Positions 44,012 to 52,821 of a stretch of 64,000 nt of DNA are shown in pieces (the stretch's first letter is position 1; the number at the start of each line of letters is the position of its first letter). The stretch comes from Halorhabdus salina (GTDB taxonomy: Archaea > Halobacteriota > Halobacteria > Halobacteriales > Haloarculaceae): the NCBI RefSeq assembly GCF_013839425.1, contig NZ_JACDNP010000002.1, forward strand, positions 1-64,000, given 5' to 3'. The notes beneath the pieces were generated by a model. That model saw only the letters and a list, made by a program, of their open reading frames with translations. It was not told the origin of the DNA and did no database searches. The position numbers were made by a program, and so were the translations under genes.

Positions 44012-45157
44012 ATGCCTGACGAGCTCCGGAAGGGACTGGAAGGCGTGCTGGTCGCCGAATCGGCGTTGAGTGACATCGACGGCGATGCGGGCCGACTCGT
44101 CTACCGGGGATACGCGATCGAGGACCTCGCCAGAAACGCTAGCTTCGAAGAAGTACTGTACTTACTCTGGGAGGGGCAGCTGCCGACCGAGGCAGAACTG
44201 GAGACGTTCGCCGAGCGGATGGCAAGCGAACGCGAGGTCGACGACGCCATCCTCTCGACGGTCCGGGAACTGGCAGCCGCCGAGGAGAACCCAATGGCCG
44301 CCCTCCGGACGGCCGTCTCGATGCTGTCGGCATACGACCCGGACGACTCGACCGGGGAGGGGGGCAACGGCGAGATCACCCAGCGGAAGGGACGACGGAT
44401 CACGGCCAAAATGCCGACGATCGTCGCCGCCTACAAGCGCTTCCGTGAGGGGGAAGAATACGTCCCGCCGCGGGAGGACTTGGGCCACGCAGCGAACTTT
44501 CTGTACATGCTCAATGGCCAAGAGCCCGAAGGGACACTCGCAGACATCTTCGACATGGCTCTGGTCGTCCACGCCGACCACGGCATCAACGCCTCGACCT
44601 TTGCCGCGATGGTGACCGCCTCGACGCTCTCGGATCTGCACAGTTCGGTCACCGCTGCCATCGGCGCGCTGAAAGGCGATCTGCACGGCGGTGCCAACCA
44701 GAACGTGATGCGTACCCTGCTCGAGATCGACGAGCACGAACTCACGGCCGTCGAATGGGCCCGGGAGGCCATCGAGGCCGGCGATCGCATCCCTGGCTTT
44801 GGCCACCGCGTCTACAGCGTCAAGGACCCCCGGGCGAAGATCCTCGGCGCGAAGTCCAAGGCCCTGGGGAAGGCCGCAGACGAGTTCAAGTGGTACTCCT
44901 ACAGCAGGGCCATCGAGGAGTTCATGGCCAAGGAGACCGGAATCGCGCCCAACGTCGACTTCTACTCGGCGTCGATGTACTACCAGATGGGCATCCCGAT
45001 CGACCTCTACACCCCCATCTTCGCGATGTCTCGTGTCGGCGGCTGGGTCGCTCACGTCCTCGAATATCAGGACGATAACCGGCTGATTCGGCCGCGGGCG
45101 CGCTACATCGGGCCCGAGGATCGGGACTTCGTCCGAATCGACGAACGTGGAGAATAG
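44012..45157 (+). CDS. gltA: Citrate synthase
   Basis: 381 residues. Catalytic residues visible: His in VHADHGINASTFAA, His in PGFGHRVYSVKDPRA, and the downstream AspArg region; SVTAAIGALKGDLHGGAN gives the conserved substrate loop. It condenses oxaloacetate with acetyl-CoA at the head of the TCA cycle. The last about 50 codons are duplicated 806 bases downstream (45801-45953), because a Doc toxin module lies immediately behind. This copy ends RIDERGE, the other RIDEREGPL and so on. Upstream, GCTTTTCC-TTGAC-GGAAAGC (43982-44001) is an imperfect inverted repeat at the promoter. Confidence 0.96.
   Translation: MPDELRKGLEGVLVAESALSDIDGDAGRLVYRGYAIEDLARNASFEEVLYLLWEGQLPTEAELETFAERMASEREVDDAILSTVRELAAAEENPMAALRTAVSMLSAYDPDDSTGEGGNGEITQRKGRRITAKMPTIVAAYKRFREGEEYVPPREDLGHAANFLYMLNGQEPEGTLADIFDMALVVHADHGINASTFAAMVTASTLSDLHSSVTAAIGALKGDLHGGANQNVMRTLLEIDEHELTAVEWAREAIEAGDRIPGFGHRVYSVKDPRAKILGAKSKALGKAADEFKWYSYSRAIEEFMAKETGIAPNVDFYSASMYYQMGIPIDLYTPIFAMSRVGGWVAHVLEYQDDNRLIRPRARYIGPEDRDFVRIDERGE
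44995..45147 (+). repeat. Direct repeat, left copy: gltA 3' end
   Basis: These 153 bases recur at 45801-45953 at a constant offset of 806, with only about seven mismatches by eye (for instance CTCTAC versus CGCGAC, and GATAACC versus GACAACC). They bracket the Doc toxin pair. The near identity implies recent duplication by integration or recombination. Confidence 0.88.
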
Positions 45158-45183
45158 CGGGAGATATCTATCCGGAAAGACAC

Positions 45184-45582
45184 ATGACCGATGAAGCGGC
45201 CCTCCCGACACCGTCTGAGATCATCGAAATCCACGAGGAAATAGAGGAATCGTATGGGCTGAAATACACGGGTATCAGTGCTTACTTTCCGGAACAAACG
45301 CTCTCGAACGTTCTCTCTGACGTAGCAGCGTACGACGGCATCCATCTCCGAGCAGCGGCACTACTCAAACGCCTTATCTCAGTGCACATCTTCGAGGACG
45401 GAAACAAGCGTACGGCTTGGACAACGACACGTCTCTACCTGGATCAATATGGTGCGGAGCCAGCTGTCCAAGAGACAGAACATGTGGCTACTGTTCTCCG
45501 GTGTATCCAGCGCCTCGATATCGAAGAACTCGCAGAGTGGCTCTCGAACGGGGAAATCGACGATGAGAAGCTACAGCCGTGA
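45184..45582 (+). CDS. Doc/Fic-family toxin
   Basis: 132 residues. The Fic motif HIFEDGNKRTAW (His68 catalytic) agrees with the HxFxxGNKRT signature of Doc; the preceding helix YDGIHLRAAALLKRLISV is also Doc-like. Doc enzymes phosphorylate EF-Tu, while other Fic enzymes transfer AMP; which applies here is unknown. Starts 27 bases after the gltA stop. AGATATCTATCC before the start may be a promoter. Its composition is slightly poorer in GC than gltA. It belongs to the segment bracketed by a 153-bp direct repeat. Confidence 0.88.
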   Translation: MTDEAALPTPSEIIEIHEEIEESYGLKYTGISAYFPEQTLSNVLSDVAAYDGIHLRAAALLKRLISVHIFEDGNKRTAWTTTRLYLDQYGAEPAVQETEHVATVLRCIQRLDIEELAEWLSNGEIDDEKLQP

Positions 45583-45727
45583 TGGCAAAGAGTTATCTTC
45601 CACCGAGGCATACATTGATGAAATGAGTCTGAAAGACTCGTCAGACGACGACTCGAAAGATCTCCGTGCTCGAGTCCGTCGTATCATCGACGAGGATCGG
45701 GCTCTCTTCGACGAACTCGACGAGTAG
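45563..45727 (+). CDS. Putative antitoxin partner of the Doc toxin
   Basis: 54 residues: MRSYSRDGKELSSTEAYIDE followed by a charged helical stretch with RARVRRIIDEDRALFDELDE. It overlaps the toxin frame by 20 bases, as expected for a toxin-antitoxin pair, though the order is toxin first, which is reversed from the commonest Phd-Doc order. It lacks a clear Phd DNA-binding domain; a small helix that neutralises the toxin would suffice. Assignment depends on position. Confidence 0.6.
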   Translation: MRSYSRDGKELSSTEAYIDEMSLKDSSDDDSKDLRARVRRIIDEDRALFDELDE

Positions 45728-45800
45728 CTTTCTCTCGACCGTTCAGCAGCGCCACACGCCTGGATTCGAAGCAGCTGTGGATCAGTGCCGTCCAGAGAGA

Positions 45801-45993
45801 CCCGATCGACCGCGACACCCCCATCTTCGCGATGTCTCGTGTCGGCGGCTGGGTCGCTCACGTCCTCGAATATCAGGACGACAACCGGCTGATTCGGCCG
45901 CGGGCGCGCTACATCGGTCCCGAGGATCGGGACTTCGTCCGGATCGACGAGCGGGAGGGGCCGTTGGATTCCCGCCGCGCTGTCGCCGTGTAG
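45801..45993 (+). pseudogene. gltA: Duplicated 3' fragment of gltA
   Basis: Translates in the gltA frame as PIDRDTPIFAMSRVGGWVAH and onwards to RIDEREGPLDSRRAVAV and a stop at 45991-45993. It lacks the rest of the enzyme and has no start. Bases 45801-45953 match 44995-45147. It is either the original 3' end of gltA displaced by the toxin module or a second copy; the last about 13 codons are present only here. Confidence 0.85.
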
Positions 45994-46049
45994 TCGAGAG
46001 CGGGCCGGAGTTGACAAAACATATGTCCTGTCACTGACCAGTGACAATC

Positions 46050-46535
46050 ATGTCACGTCGCCTGGTCCCGCTGGTCTTCTTCGTCACTGTCGTCGCGATG
46101 GCGGGCTGTACGACGAGTGCGCCGACCGCAACGCAGACGCCAACCCCCACTGCAACCACGACACAAGCCCCGACAGCGACGATGACTCCCACCGAAACCG
46201 CAACGCCGACGGCAACGACGACGAGCGCACCCACGACAGTCCCGGGCGGGGACGACGTCCCAGTCGTCCTCAGTAACGTCGACGACGAGGGTCACACGCT
46301 ACGGGTTTCCGTCACCAATGACACGACCGTCCTTTTCAACGATACGGTCACGGTCGATGCCGACGCCGACCGGACAATCGCCACGCTTCACGGGCCGGAG
46401 ACGACCTACCGGGTCCAGGCGACGATGGACGGGCAGTCGATCGACGAGAACGTCACACTGTATCCGGGGTTCCTCGAGAGCCAGATCGAGATCAACGGAT
46501 CCGGCAGCCTCGAATATACCGGGTTGGTCAACTAA
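46050..46535 (+). CDS. Small lipoprotein with Thr/Pro-rich linker
   Basis: 161 residues. MSRRLVPLVFFVTVVAMAGC is a lipoprotein signal (MAGC lipobox). A low-complexity Thr/Pro/Ala stalk follows (about residues 22-65), then a small beta-rich domain (DDVPVVLSNVDDEGHTLRVSV ... YRVQATMDGQSIDENVTLYPGF) of the immunoglobulin-like type. Exported and anchored on the cell surface, probably glycosylated in the stalk. Function unknown. Starts shortly after the gltA fragment. Confidence 0.8.
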   Translation: MSRRLVPLVFFVTVVAMAGCTTSAPTATQTPTPTATTTQAPTATMTPTETATPTATTTSAPTTVPGGDDVPVVLSNVDDEGHTLRVSVTNDTTVLFNDTVTVDADADRTIATLHGPETTYRVQATMDGQSIDENVTLYPGFLESQIEINGSGSLEYTGLVN

Positions 46536-46557
46536 GTCAGCGGCTGATCCTGTCCAA

Positions 46558-47421
46558 TTATTGCGGATCGATCCCGTCCAGGGCGGCCCGATCCTCGTCG
46601 AATAGGTCGATCTGCGTCGCGGCGACGTTCTCCTCCAGGTGCTCGACGCTTGATGTGCCGGGAATCGGCAGCATCACGTCAGAGTGATCCAGCAGCCACG
46701 CCAAGGCGATCTGTCGTCGCGTCGCGTCGTGTCGCGCTCCCACGTCGTCGAGCACCCCGGCGACCCCCTCGTCGTCGACGGTGTACATCGGCCCCCAGGG
46801 GATGAAGCCGACGCCCTTCTCCTCGCAGGCTTCCAGGACCGCCTCGTCCTCGCGGTTGCCGATATTGTACTGGTTCTGGACCGTCGCGATGTCGACGATG
46901 TCCATCGCCGTTTCGAGTTCCTCGACGGTGACGTTCGAGAGCCCGACGTGTTCGATCTGGCCGGCGTCTTTCATCTCGGCGAATGCCTGCACCGACTCCT
47001 CGAAGTCAGTGTCCGGGTCGGGGCGGTGGAACTGATAGAGGTCGATGCTGTCGGTTCGCAGTCGATCGAGACTCGCGAGCGCCTGATTGTGCAGATACTC
47101 GGGGTCGCCGTGGGGCGTCCACTCGCCGTCGCGATGGCGGAGCAACCCAGCCTTGGAGGCCACGAATACGTCGTCGTCCTCGCTCAGGGCCTCGCCGAGC
47201 AGCCGTTCGCTGACGCCCGGACCGTAGGAGTCGGCGGTGTCGATGAAGTCGATACCCAGTTCGACCGCGCGGCGGATCACGTCGCTGGCTGCGTCTTCAT
47301 CCTCGGGCGGGCCGATGATGTCCTCGCCGGTCAGCCGCATCGCGCCGAACCCGAGCCGGTGGACCGTCTCTTCGCCGCCAATCGCGAACGTGTCGCCCTC
47401 GTTTGTGAGTTCCGTCGCCAT
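46558..47421 (-). CDS. Aldo/keto reductase
   Basis: 287 residues. The AKR catalytic set is visible: Asp and Tyr in IDFIDTADSYGPG (Asp near 57, Tyr near 62), Lys in VFVASKAGLL, and His in LYQFHRPDPD. The C-terminal segment LPIPGTSSVEHLEENVAA matches NADPH phosphate binding in the YghZ/AKR11-like families. It reduces aldehydes or ketones using NADPH. Substrate not deduced. Convergent with the lipoprotein gene. Confidence 0.9.
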   Translation of the reverse strand: MATELTNEGDTFAIGGEETVHRLGFGAMRLTGEDIIGPPEDEDAASDVIRRAVELGIDFIDTADSYGPGVSERLLGEALSEDDDVFVASKAGLLRHRDGEWTPHGDPEYLHNQALASLDRLRTDSIDLYQFHRPDPDTDFEESVQAFAEMKDAGQIEHVGLSNVTVEELETAMDIVDIATVQNQYNIGNREDEAVLEACEEKGVGFIPWGPMYTVDDEGVAGVLDDVGARHDATRRQIALAWLLDHSDVMLPIPGTSSVEHLEENVAATQIDLFDEDRAALDGIDPQ

Positions 47422-47530
47422 GACGCTCCAGACGTGGGCCGCTACTCTCAAAGGCGTAGCGGTGGTTCCGTCAGTGGCAGCGTTCGCCGTCGTCCCGGGA
47501 AGTTACCACCGTCCGACCGCAACATCCGAT

Positions 47531-48742
47531 ATGCTCACCCGCGAGGACGTCCTGGCGGCCCGTGATCGCGTCACTCGGACGGCCAGACACACGCCGCTTT
47601 CACGATCGTATTCGATCTCCGAGATGACCGGCGCGGACGTCCACCCGAAATACGAGACCGTCCAGCGGACCGGCTCGTTCAAGATCCGCGGCGCGACCAA
47701 CCGGATCGCGACGCTCACCGACGAACAGCAGGACGCCGGCGTCGTGGCGGCCAGCGCCGGCAACCACGCTCAGGGGGTCGCACTGGCGGCCAGTCGCATG
47801 GGCGTCGATTCGTCGATCGTCATGCCAGAGCGCGCGCCCGTCGCGAAGGTCAAGGCTACCCGGAGCTACGGGGGCAACGTCGTCCTCTACGGCGAGGATT
47901 ACGATGCCGCCGCCGAACGCGCCCACGAAATCGCCGAGGCAGAGGACCGGACCTACGTCCCCGCCTTCGACGACAAGCTGGTGATGGCCGGTCAGGGCAC
48001 CCTCGGCCTAGAGATCGCCACGGACTGCCCTGACGTGGACACGGTCGTGGTCGCGGTCGGCGGCGGCGGGCTGATCAGTGGCGTCGCAACTGCACTCAAG
48101 GGGTTCAACGAGGATATCCGCATCGTCGGTGTCCAGGCCGAAGGGGCAGCCAGCCTTCCCCAATCGTTGGCAGCGGGCGAGATCATAGAGCGCGAGGGCG
48201 TCGACACGATCGCGGACGGCATCGCGACGCGGAAAGTCGGCGAGCGGCCCTTCGAGGTGATCCAGGAGCGAGTCGACGAGGTCGTCACGGTGCCGGATTC
48301 GGCCATCGCCGTCGCAGTGACGACGCTGCTGGAACGAACGAAAACGCTCGTCGAGGGGGGCGGGGCGGTGCCCGTCGCTGCGCTGTTGGAGGACGCCTTC
48401 GAGTACGAGGCCGGCGAGACGATCGTCCCGGTGCTATCCGGTGGAAACGTCGACCTGAACGTCCTGACGACCATGATCATGCGTGGCTTGATCGAGACGG
48501 GCAGGTACCTCCGAATCCGGACCGTCCTCGAGGATCGCCCCGGCGCGCTAGAGGATCTTGTCGGGATCATCTCCGCCCAGCGGGGCAACATCTATGCCAT
48601 CGAGCACGACCGCGCCTCGCGTGACATCGCGATGGACGACACGGTCGTCGATCTTGACATCGAGACGCGAGGCCCAGACCACGTCGAGACGTTGCTCGGG
48701 ACACTTCGCGACAGTGGCTACGAAGTCGAAGTATTAGTCTGA
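47531..48742 (+). CDS. ilvA: Threonine ammonia-lyase (catabolic or biosynthetic IlvA type)
   Basis: 403 residues. The PLP Lys is in QRTGSFKIRGA (near residue 54), with the ASAGNHAQGVA substrate loop and GGGGLISG phosphate-binding loop. The C-terminal 70 residues (LRIRTVLEDRPGALEDLVGII) form an ACT domain, usually for allosteric control. It deaminates threonine to 2-oxobutanoate, toward isoleucine. ATG 47531 gives the full family length. Divergent from the aldo/keto reductase gene. Confidence 0.92.
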   Translation: MLTREDVLAARDRVTRTARHTPLSRSYSISEMTGADVHPKYETVQRTGSFKIRGATNRIATLTDEQQDAGVVAASAGNHAQGVALAASRMGVDSSIVMPERAPVAKVKATRSYGGNVVLYGEDYDAAAERAHEIAEAEDRTYVPAFDDKLVMAGQGTLGLEIATDCPDVDTVVVAVGGGGLISGVATALKGFNEDIRIVGVQAEGAASLPQSLAAGEIIEREGVDTIADGIATRKVGERPFEVIQERVDEVVTVPDSAIAVAVTTLLERTKTLVEGGGAVPVAALLEDAFEYEAGETIVPVLSGGNVDLNVLTTMIMRGLIETGRYLRIRTVLEDRPGALEDLVGIISAQRGNIYAIEHDRASRDIAMDDTVVDLDIETRGPDHVETLLGTLRDSGYEVEVLV

Positions 48743-48749
48743 GGCAGCG

Positions 48750-50435
48750 TCACGAAACGCGATCGTCGATGTCGATGTGGACCCCAACGGCGCGGATCGG
48801 ATCTCCGCCTTCGTCACGGCGAGTCACCCGACCGATGTCCTGAATCCATTTCCAGGACCCATCGGCCGTTCGCATGCGATGTTCGCACTCGTAGCGGTCG
48901 GTTTCGCCGGCCAGATGTGCGCCAAGGGCCGCCGTGACGTCCGGCAAGTCATCGGGATGGACGCGCTGTTCCCAGGCATCGAGATGGTCGTCGATCTCCG
49001 TTGGCGAGTGGCCAAGTATCGCCGCCCACTGCTCGTTGAACTGGACTTCGTCAGTCTGGACGTTCCAGTCCCAGATGCCGATCTCGGCCGCTTCGACGGC
49101 GAGATCGTAGCGTTCCTTGTACCGTTTGAGTTCACGCTCGGCGATCTTCCGTGCGGTGATATCCCGCATCGCCCCGACGACGCCGAGGATCGTTCCGTCG
49201 CGGTCTTTCAACGGATAATCACGGACAGAGAAGGTCCGTTCCTCGCCGCTCGGACTTGTCCGCGATACCTCGTAGTTGAGCGTCGCCCCGCCGAGGACGC
49301 GATCCTCGCGGTTTTCGATCTGTTCAGACCAGACCTCGCCCAAGACATCCGGAAGCGAGATCTCCCCGATCTCGTCCTCGGAAATCCCGTGAAACTCCCG
49401 GTAGCGCTCGTTGGCGAAAATGAGCGTATAGTCAGTGTCGATCCCGGCCAGCAGATCACTCGAGGACTCGACGGCCCGCTCGTAGACGCGCAGGTCGGCT
49501 CGACTCTCCCGCAATTCCCGTTCGTTCTCGGCTCGATGGATCGCATGAGCGATATCTTCACCCAGTTCAGCGAGGAGTGAACGTTCCCGCTGGTCGAAAA
49601 ACGCCGGCCGATCACTGTAGACGCTCAACGCACCGAACTGTCTGTCCTCGTGTACAAGCGGCACAGTGACGACGCCACGGAGGCCGTGGTCGCGAGCGGC
49701 TGCTTCCCAAGACTCTGGAGCAGGATCGTCCGGGATCGACTTGACCACGGCCCGGTCGACTCCATCGAGAGCCTGAGCAGTCGGTTCCACGGCGGGGGTG
49801 CCGTCATCGACCTCGACAGTGAGGGCATCCAGATAGCCGGTTGCGTCACCGGAGCTCGCCTGAACCTCGACGATTCCCTCCGTGGGTGCGCCGATCCAGA
49901 CTAGCCGATAGGGATCGATCTGGCTGATGACCGCACACACGTCCGCTTCGATCTGGGCCCGACTTTCGGCGCGGACGAGGCGCTGATTGACGTCCCGGAG
50001 GACCTTTTGCATCCGGTGCATCGTCGCCGCCCGGTCCCGACTGCGGGCGGTCGCGACCGCGTTCGTGACCCGATTGGCCAACACGGCATACTGGCTCGTG
50101 TCACTCCCTTTCTGGAGGTAGTCGGTCACGCCGGCCGAAATGGCCTCGCTGGCGATCTCTTCGCTTCCTTTGCCGGTAAAGAGGATGAACGGCAGGTCGC
50201 CGTGGTCCCTCCGAACGGCTTCGAGGAGTCCGATCCCGTCACAGTCGGGCATCTCGTAATCACTGACGATACAATCAATGTCGATCTCCGCCAGTACGTC
50301 CAAGGCCGCGGCGGCGCTGGTCGCGGTTTCGACGACGAGACGATCGTCCGCACGGGCAAGCAACTGGCTCGCCGTCTCGACGAACGCCGACCCGTCGTCG
50401 ACGTGCAACACGATAATCTCGTCCTGCGGCTCCAT
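48750..50435 (-). CDS. REC-GAF-PAS-PAS sensor protein without a kinase domain
   Basis: 561 residues. Receiver domain with phosphoryl Asp59 in CIVSDYEMPDCD and Lys near YLQKGS; a linker, then a GAF domain (about 150-310, YRLVWIGAPTEG to SVYSDRPAFFD), two PAS domains (about 330-440, and 445-560, the second with DGSWKWIQDIGRV). It stops at the end of the second PAS domain (IDIDDRVS), with no HisKA or ATPase. It could be a signal adaptor acting on another kinase, or a kinase that lost its C-terminus. The stop lies eight bases from the end of ilvA. Confidence 0.88.
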   Translation of the reverse strand: MEPQDEIIVLHVDDGSAFVETASQLLARADDRLVVETATSAAAALDVLAEIDIDCIVSDYEMPDCDGIGLLEAVRRDHGDLPFILFTGKGSEEIASEAISAGVTDYLQKGSDTSQYAVLANRVTNAVATARSRDRAATMHRMQKVLRDVNQRLVRAESRAQIEADVCAVISQIDPYRLVWIGAPTEGIVEVQASSGDATGYLDALTVEVDDGTPAVEPTAQALDGVDRAVVKSIPDDPAPESWEAAARDHGLRGVVTVPLVHEDRQFGALSVYSDRPAFFDQRERSLLAELGEDIAHAIHRAENERELRESRADLRVYERAVESSSDLLAGIDTDYTLIFANERYREFHGISEDEIGEISLPDVLGEVWSEQIENREDRVLGGATLNYEVSRTSPSGEERTFSVRDYPLKDRDGTILGVVGAMRDITARKIAERELKRYKERYDLAVEAAEIGIWDWNVQTDEVQFNEQWAAILGHSPTEIDDHLDAWEQRVHPDDLPDVTAALGAHLAGETDRYECEHRMRTADGSWKWIQDIGRVTRRDEGGDPIRAVGVHIDIDDRVS

Positions 50436-50530
50436 GGCTATACTTGACCTTTACAATCCTGAACCATTAATTCATGGGTACCGTTACCAAATAGCAGCGT
50501 TTGGTCGGCGATGACGAGACTGGCCGGCAG

Positions 50531-50950
50531 TCACATGAAGTCCCGGACGTCCGAATAGTACATATCGTGGTGGTCGACAGCGTCGATTTCTCGGGCGATC
50601 TTGACCGCTAAGACGTGCCAGCAGAGGGCGGTCGGATCGTCGGGGTCGAGATTGTAGGCGGCGTCCTCGCAGGTGCAGCCTCCACCTTCGATAACGTACT
50701 CGTCGCTGTGGCCGACGACGACCGTGAAGTCCTCGTACTCCTTGACGCGGTCCTCGGCGACAGCCTCGATGGCTCGAACGCCACGAGAATCGTGGACAGT
50801 GGTGATACGGTCGACTACGTCGGCAGTGAGTTCGCCCGCTTCAGCGAGGGCCGCCTGCCACTCGTCGACGCCAGTCACTATGTCTGTTTGGACGGCGCCC
50901 GGCAAAACAGGTTCGGTGCACTCAGCGGCCACGGCCTCGCGTTCGAGCAT
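50531..50950 (-). CDS. SWIM zinc-finger protein
   Basis: 139 residues. The zinc motif CTCEDAAYNL...LCWHVLAVKIA has the C-x-C-x(n)-C-x-H pattern of SWIM fingers, near residues 97-120. An N-terminal part has ARDSRGVRAIEAV-type helix (TVHDSRGVRAIEAVAEDRV). SWIM proteins bind DNA or act in protein contacts; haloarchaea have several. ATG 50950 chosen; a long upstream frame is not typical. Confidence 0.85.
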   Translation of the reverse strand: MLEREAVAAECTEPVLPGAVQTDIVTGVDEWQAALAEAGELTADVVDRITTVHDSRGVRAIEAVAEDRVKEYEDFTVVVGHSDEYVIEGGGCTCEDAAYNLDPDDPTALCWHVLAVKIAREIDAVDHHDMYYSDVRDFM

Positions 50951-51107
50951 CGCATCGCGACTCCACCACAGCAAGACGAAAGGCGACTGTCCAGCCAACG
51001 AGACAAAAGCAAAGCGCCACCTCGCGAATCGACCCGTCGGGACCAGTGACACAAAACAGTGGACAACGCGGCAATACGTGTCCGGTAACGCCGACAGTGT
51101 GCCGGAG

Positions 51108-52403
51108 TTAGTCGTCAGATGACGAATCCGATCGAAGAGCTTGCAGCAGTGTGCCGACGCCGGGCGACTGGGAAGGGGATTCGAGATCGGCCCAGACCAT
51201 CCGGTGGTCAGACGCGGCTCGGACCGTGTCGATCCGGCTGTCGCTCGGTTTGGGCCAGACGACGCCGCCATCCTCGTAGGAGAGCGCGGGAGAGGGCAGC
51301 ACGCGATCTAGTTGGGCAACAGTGGTATCGCCCTCACCGGACTGGCCGGGTCGTGGCCCTCGGATGCGGGTCGCATGCGGTTTGCCAAGGCTCTCACCGC
51401 CGGGACTGCTCGGGAGTTCCTCCGTGTAGAAGTCGGCGTTTTCCCGGAAGAACGCGTGAGCCGGTTTCAGTATTCGAGCGCCCGTCACCGCGGCGTTTTG
51501 ATCACCCATGAGGACGTAGCGATCGTCGTCGAGTCCGCCCTCGTTGCCGTCGTCGTCGTAGATGTATTCGGCATTGGCGACGTAATCCGCCCAGAACCGG
51601 ACCTCGTCGTGGTTCCAGCGGCCGTTGAAGTTGTTCGGTCCGTCGTACTGTGGCGGCGTCGGATGCGACGAGAGGACGTGGATTGGCTCACCGTCCACCC
51701 GGACCGGGACGTCGATGTGGGTCTTCGAGGAGAGACGGAACTCGTCTGTCTCATCGGGCGTCAGGTAGATGCCGTCCTCATTGAGGTCCATCGAACCATC
51801 GTCGAGGGGCATCAGGTTGTTCGGCATGTCCGCCCAGCGGAACTTCTGGAAGGACCTGATATCAGACTCCAGAATGGGGTACTGGCTGGCGATCGCCATC
51901 CCGTACTGCCCGGGGAAGAACCCGAACCCGTACGCGTCACCGGGCCGCTCGCCCGCGCTTCCGTCTTTGTTGAAGTCGTAATCATCTTCCGGGAGAACAC
52001 CAGTGTTGACCGGCGGTTGGTGGGTGTACGGGAACGGGATCGGGTCCAGATCATCCCGTTGTGGTACCCGGAGATAGTTGTCGATGAACGCCCGGATATT
52101 GGTCGTATCCGTCTTTTTGCCCTGCTGAATATTGTTCGTCAGCTCGTTGATGACGATGACGTCCGGTCGGACCTCCTGAATGAGTTCCGCGGCCGCAGCT
52201 GCCTGTTCGTCGCCGGAGCTGTCTTCGTAGAAACTAGACTCGGACTCCTGAACCTGCGACGTTTCGAGGTTCTCGATGTTAAACTGCGCAAACCGCGTCG
52301 CCGAACGAGGCTCGTAGGCGCTTGCCGTTCCGGCAATACCCGCGGTTGCTACAGTCGCGCCGATCCCCTGCAGGAACGTCCGCCTGGTCGTGTCGTGCGA
52401 CAT
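51108..52403 (-). CDS. Tat-exported endonuclease/exonuclease/phosphatase family protein
   Basis: 431 residues. The N-terminus MSHDTTRRTFLQGIGATVATAG has a Tat motif (TRRTFLQG) and a cleavable end (GTASA-Y). The EEP fold is shown by RFAQFNIENL at the start of the mature part (active-site Asn), DVIVINELTN (Glu metal ligand), HVLSSHPTPP, and near the end VLMGDQNA and ASDHRMVWADL (the DH pair). It is therefore an extracellular enzyme hydrolysing phosphodiesters, perhaps DNA or lipid phosphate. TATATA-rich sequence at 52409-52432 supplies the promoter. Confidence 0.9.
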   Translation of the reverse strand: MSHDTTRRTFLQGIGATVATAGIAGTASAYEPRSATRFAQFNIENLETSQVQESESSFYEDSSGDEQAAAAAELIQEVRPDVIVINELTNNIQQGKKTDTTNIRAFIDNYLRVPQRDDLDPIPFPYTHQPPVNTGVLPEDDYDFNKDGSAGERPGDAYGFGFFPGQYGMAIASQYPILESDIRSFQKFRWADMPNNLMPLDDGSMDLNEDGIYLTPDETDEFRLSSKTHIDVPVRVDGEPIHVLSSHPTPPQYDGPNNFNGRWNHDEVRFWADYVANAEYIYDDDGNEGGLDDDRYVLMGDQNAAVTGARILKPAHAFFRENADFYTEELPSSPGGESLGKPHATRIRGPRPGQSGEGDTTVAQLDRVLPSPALSYEDGGVVWPKPSDSRIDTVRAASDHRMVWADLESPSQSPGVGTLLQALRSDSSSDD

Positions 52404-52821
52404 CAATTACTTATATATTCCATATAGTTATAAATGGAGGGGGTCTATCATGATATTTAAAACGAGTTGGCATGGGAGCGATCGTCGCCCTGGCGGGCGG
52501 TCGAGCGGAGCGATCGGCGTGTTTATACTCGCAGTACGGCGGTGAAAAGTGACCCATCATGCAGTCTGGACCGGGATTTTCGCCGCCCCCCGGAATGTAG
52601 TCTGTCGGGTCAATAGTCGAACCGTCGTTCTGTCGACCCCAACATTTTTATGTTGCATATGTCACCGCGGCGAGCACCCTCGCGATACTTATGTTCAAAT
52701 AGAATATAAAAGTCAGTTCATTAAGTGATGCGTGGCGCGTCTGTCGAGAGACGCGGCCAGCTAATCACTCCGGGATGTCCGAGAGCGAGGGGCTTTTCCT
52801 CACGGCCGGCCCAGCGAGAAT
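52404..52821. other. Intergenic region without a recognised gene
   Basis: About 420 bases between the exported EEP-family gene and Trm1. It contains AT-rich promoter-like blocks (TTACTTATATATTCC at about 52406-52421; CAACATTTTTATGTTGCA near 52640-52657, an inverted repeat; GAATATAAAAGTC near 52702). No open frame of note, and no RNA fold I could assign. A small RNA is possible. Confidence 0.4.
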
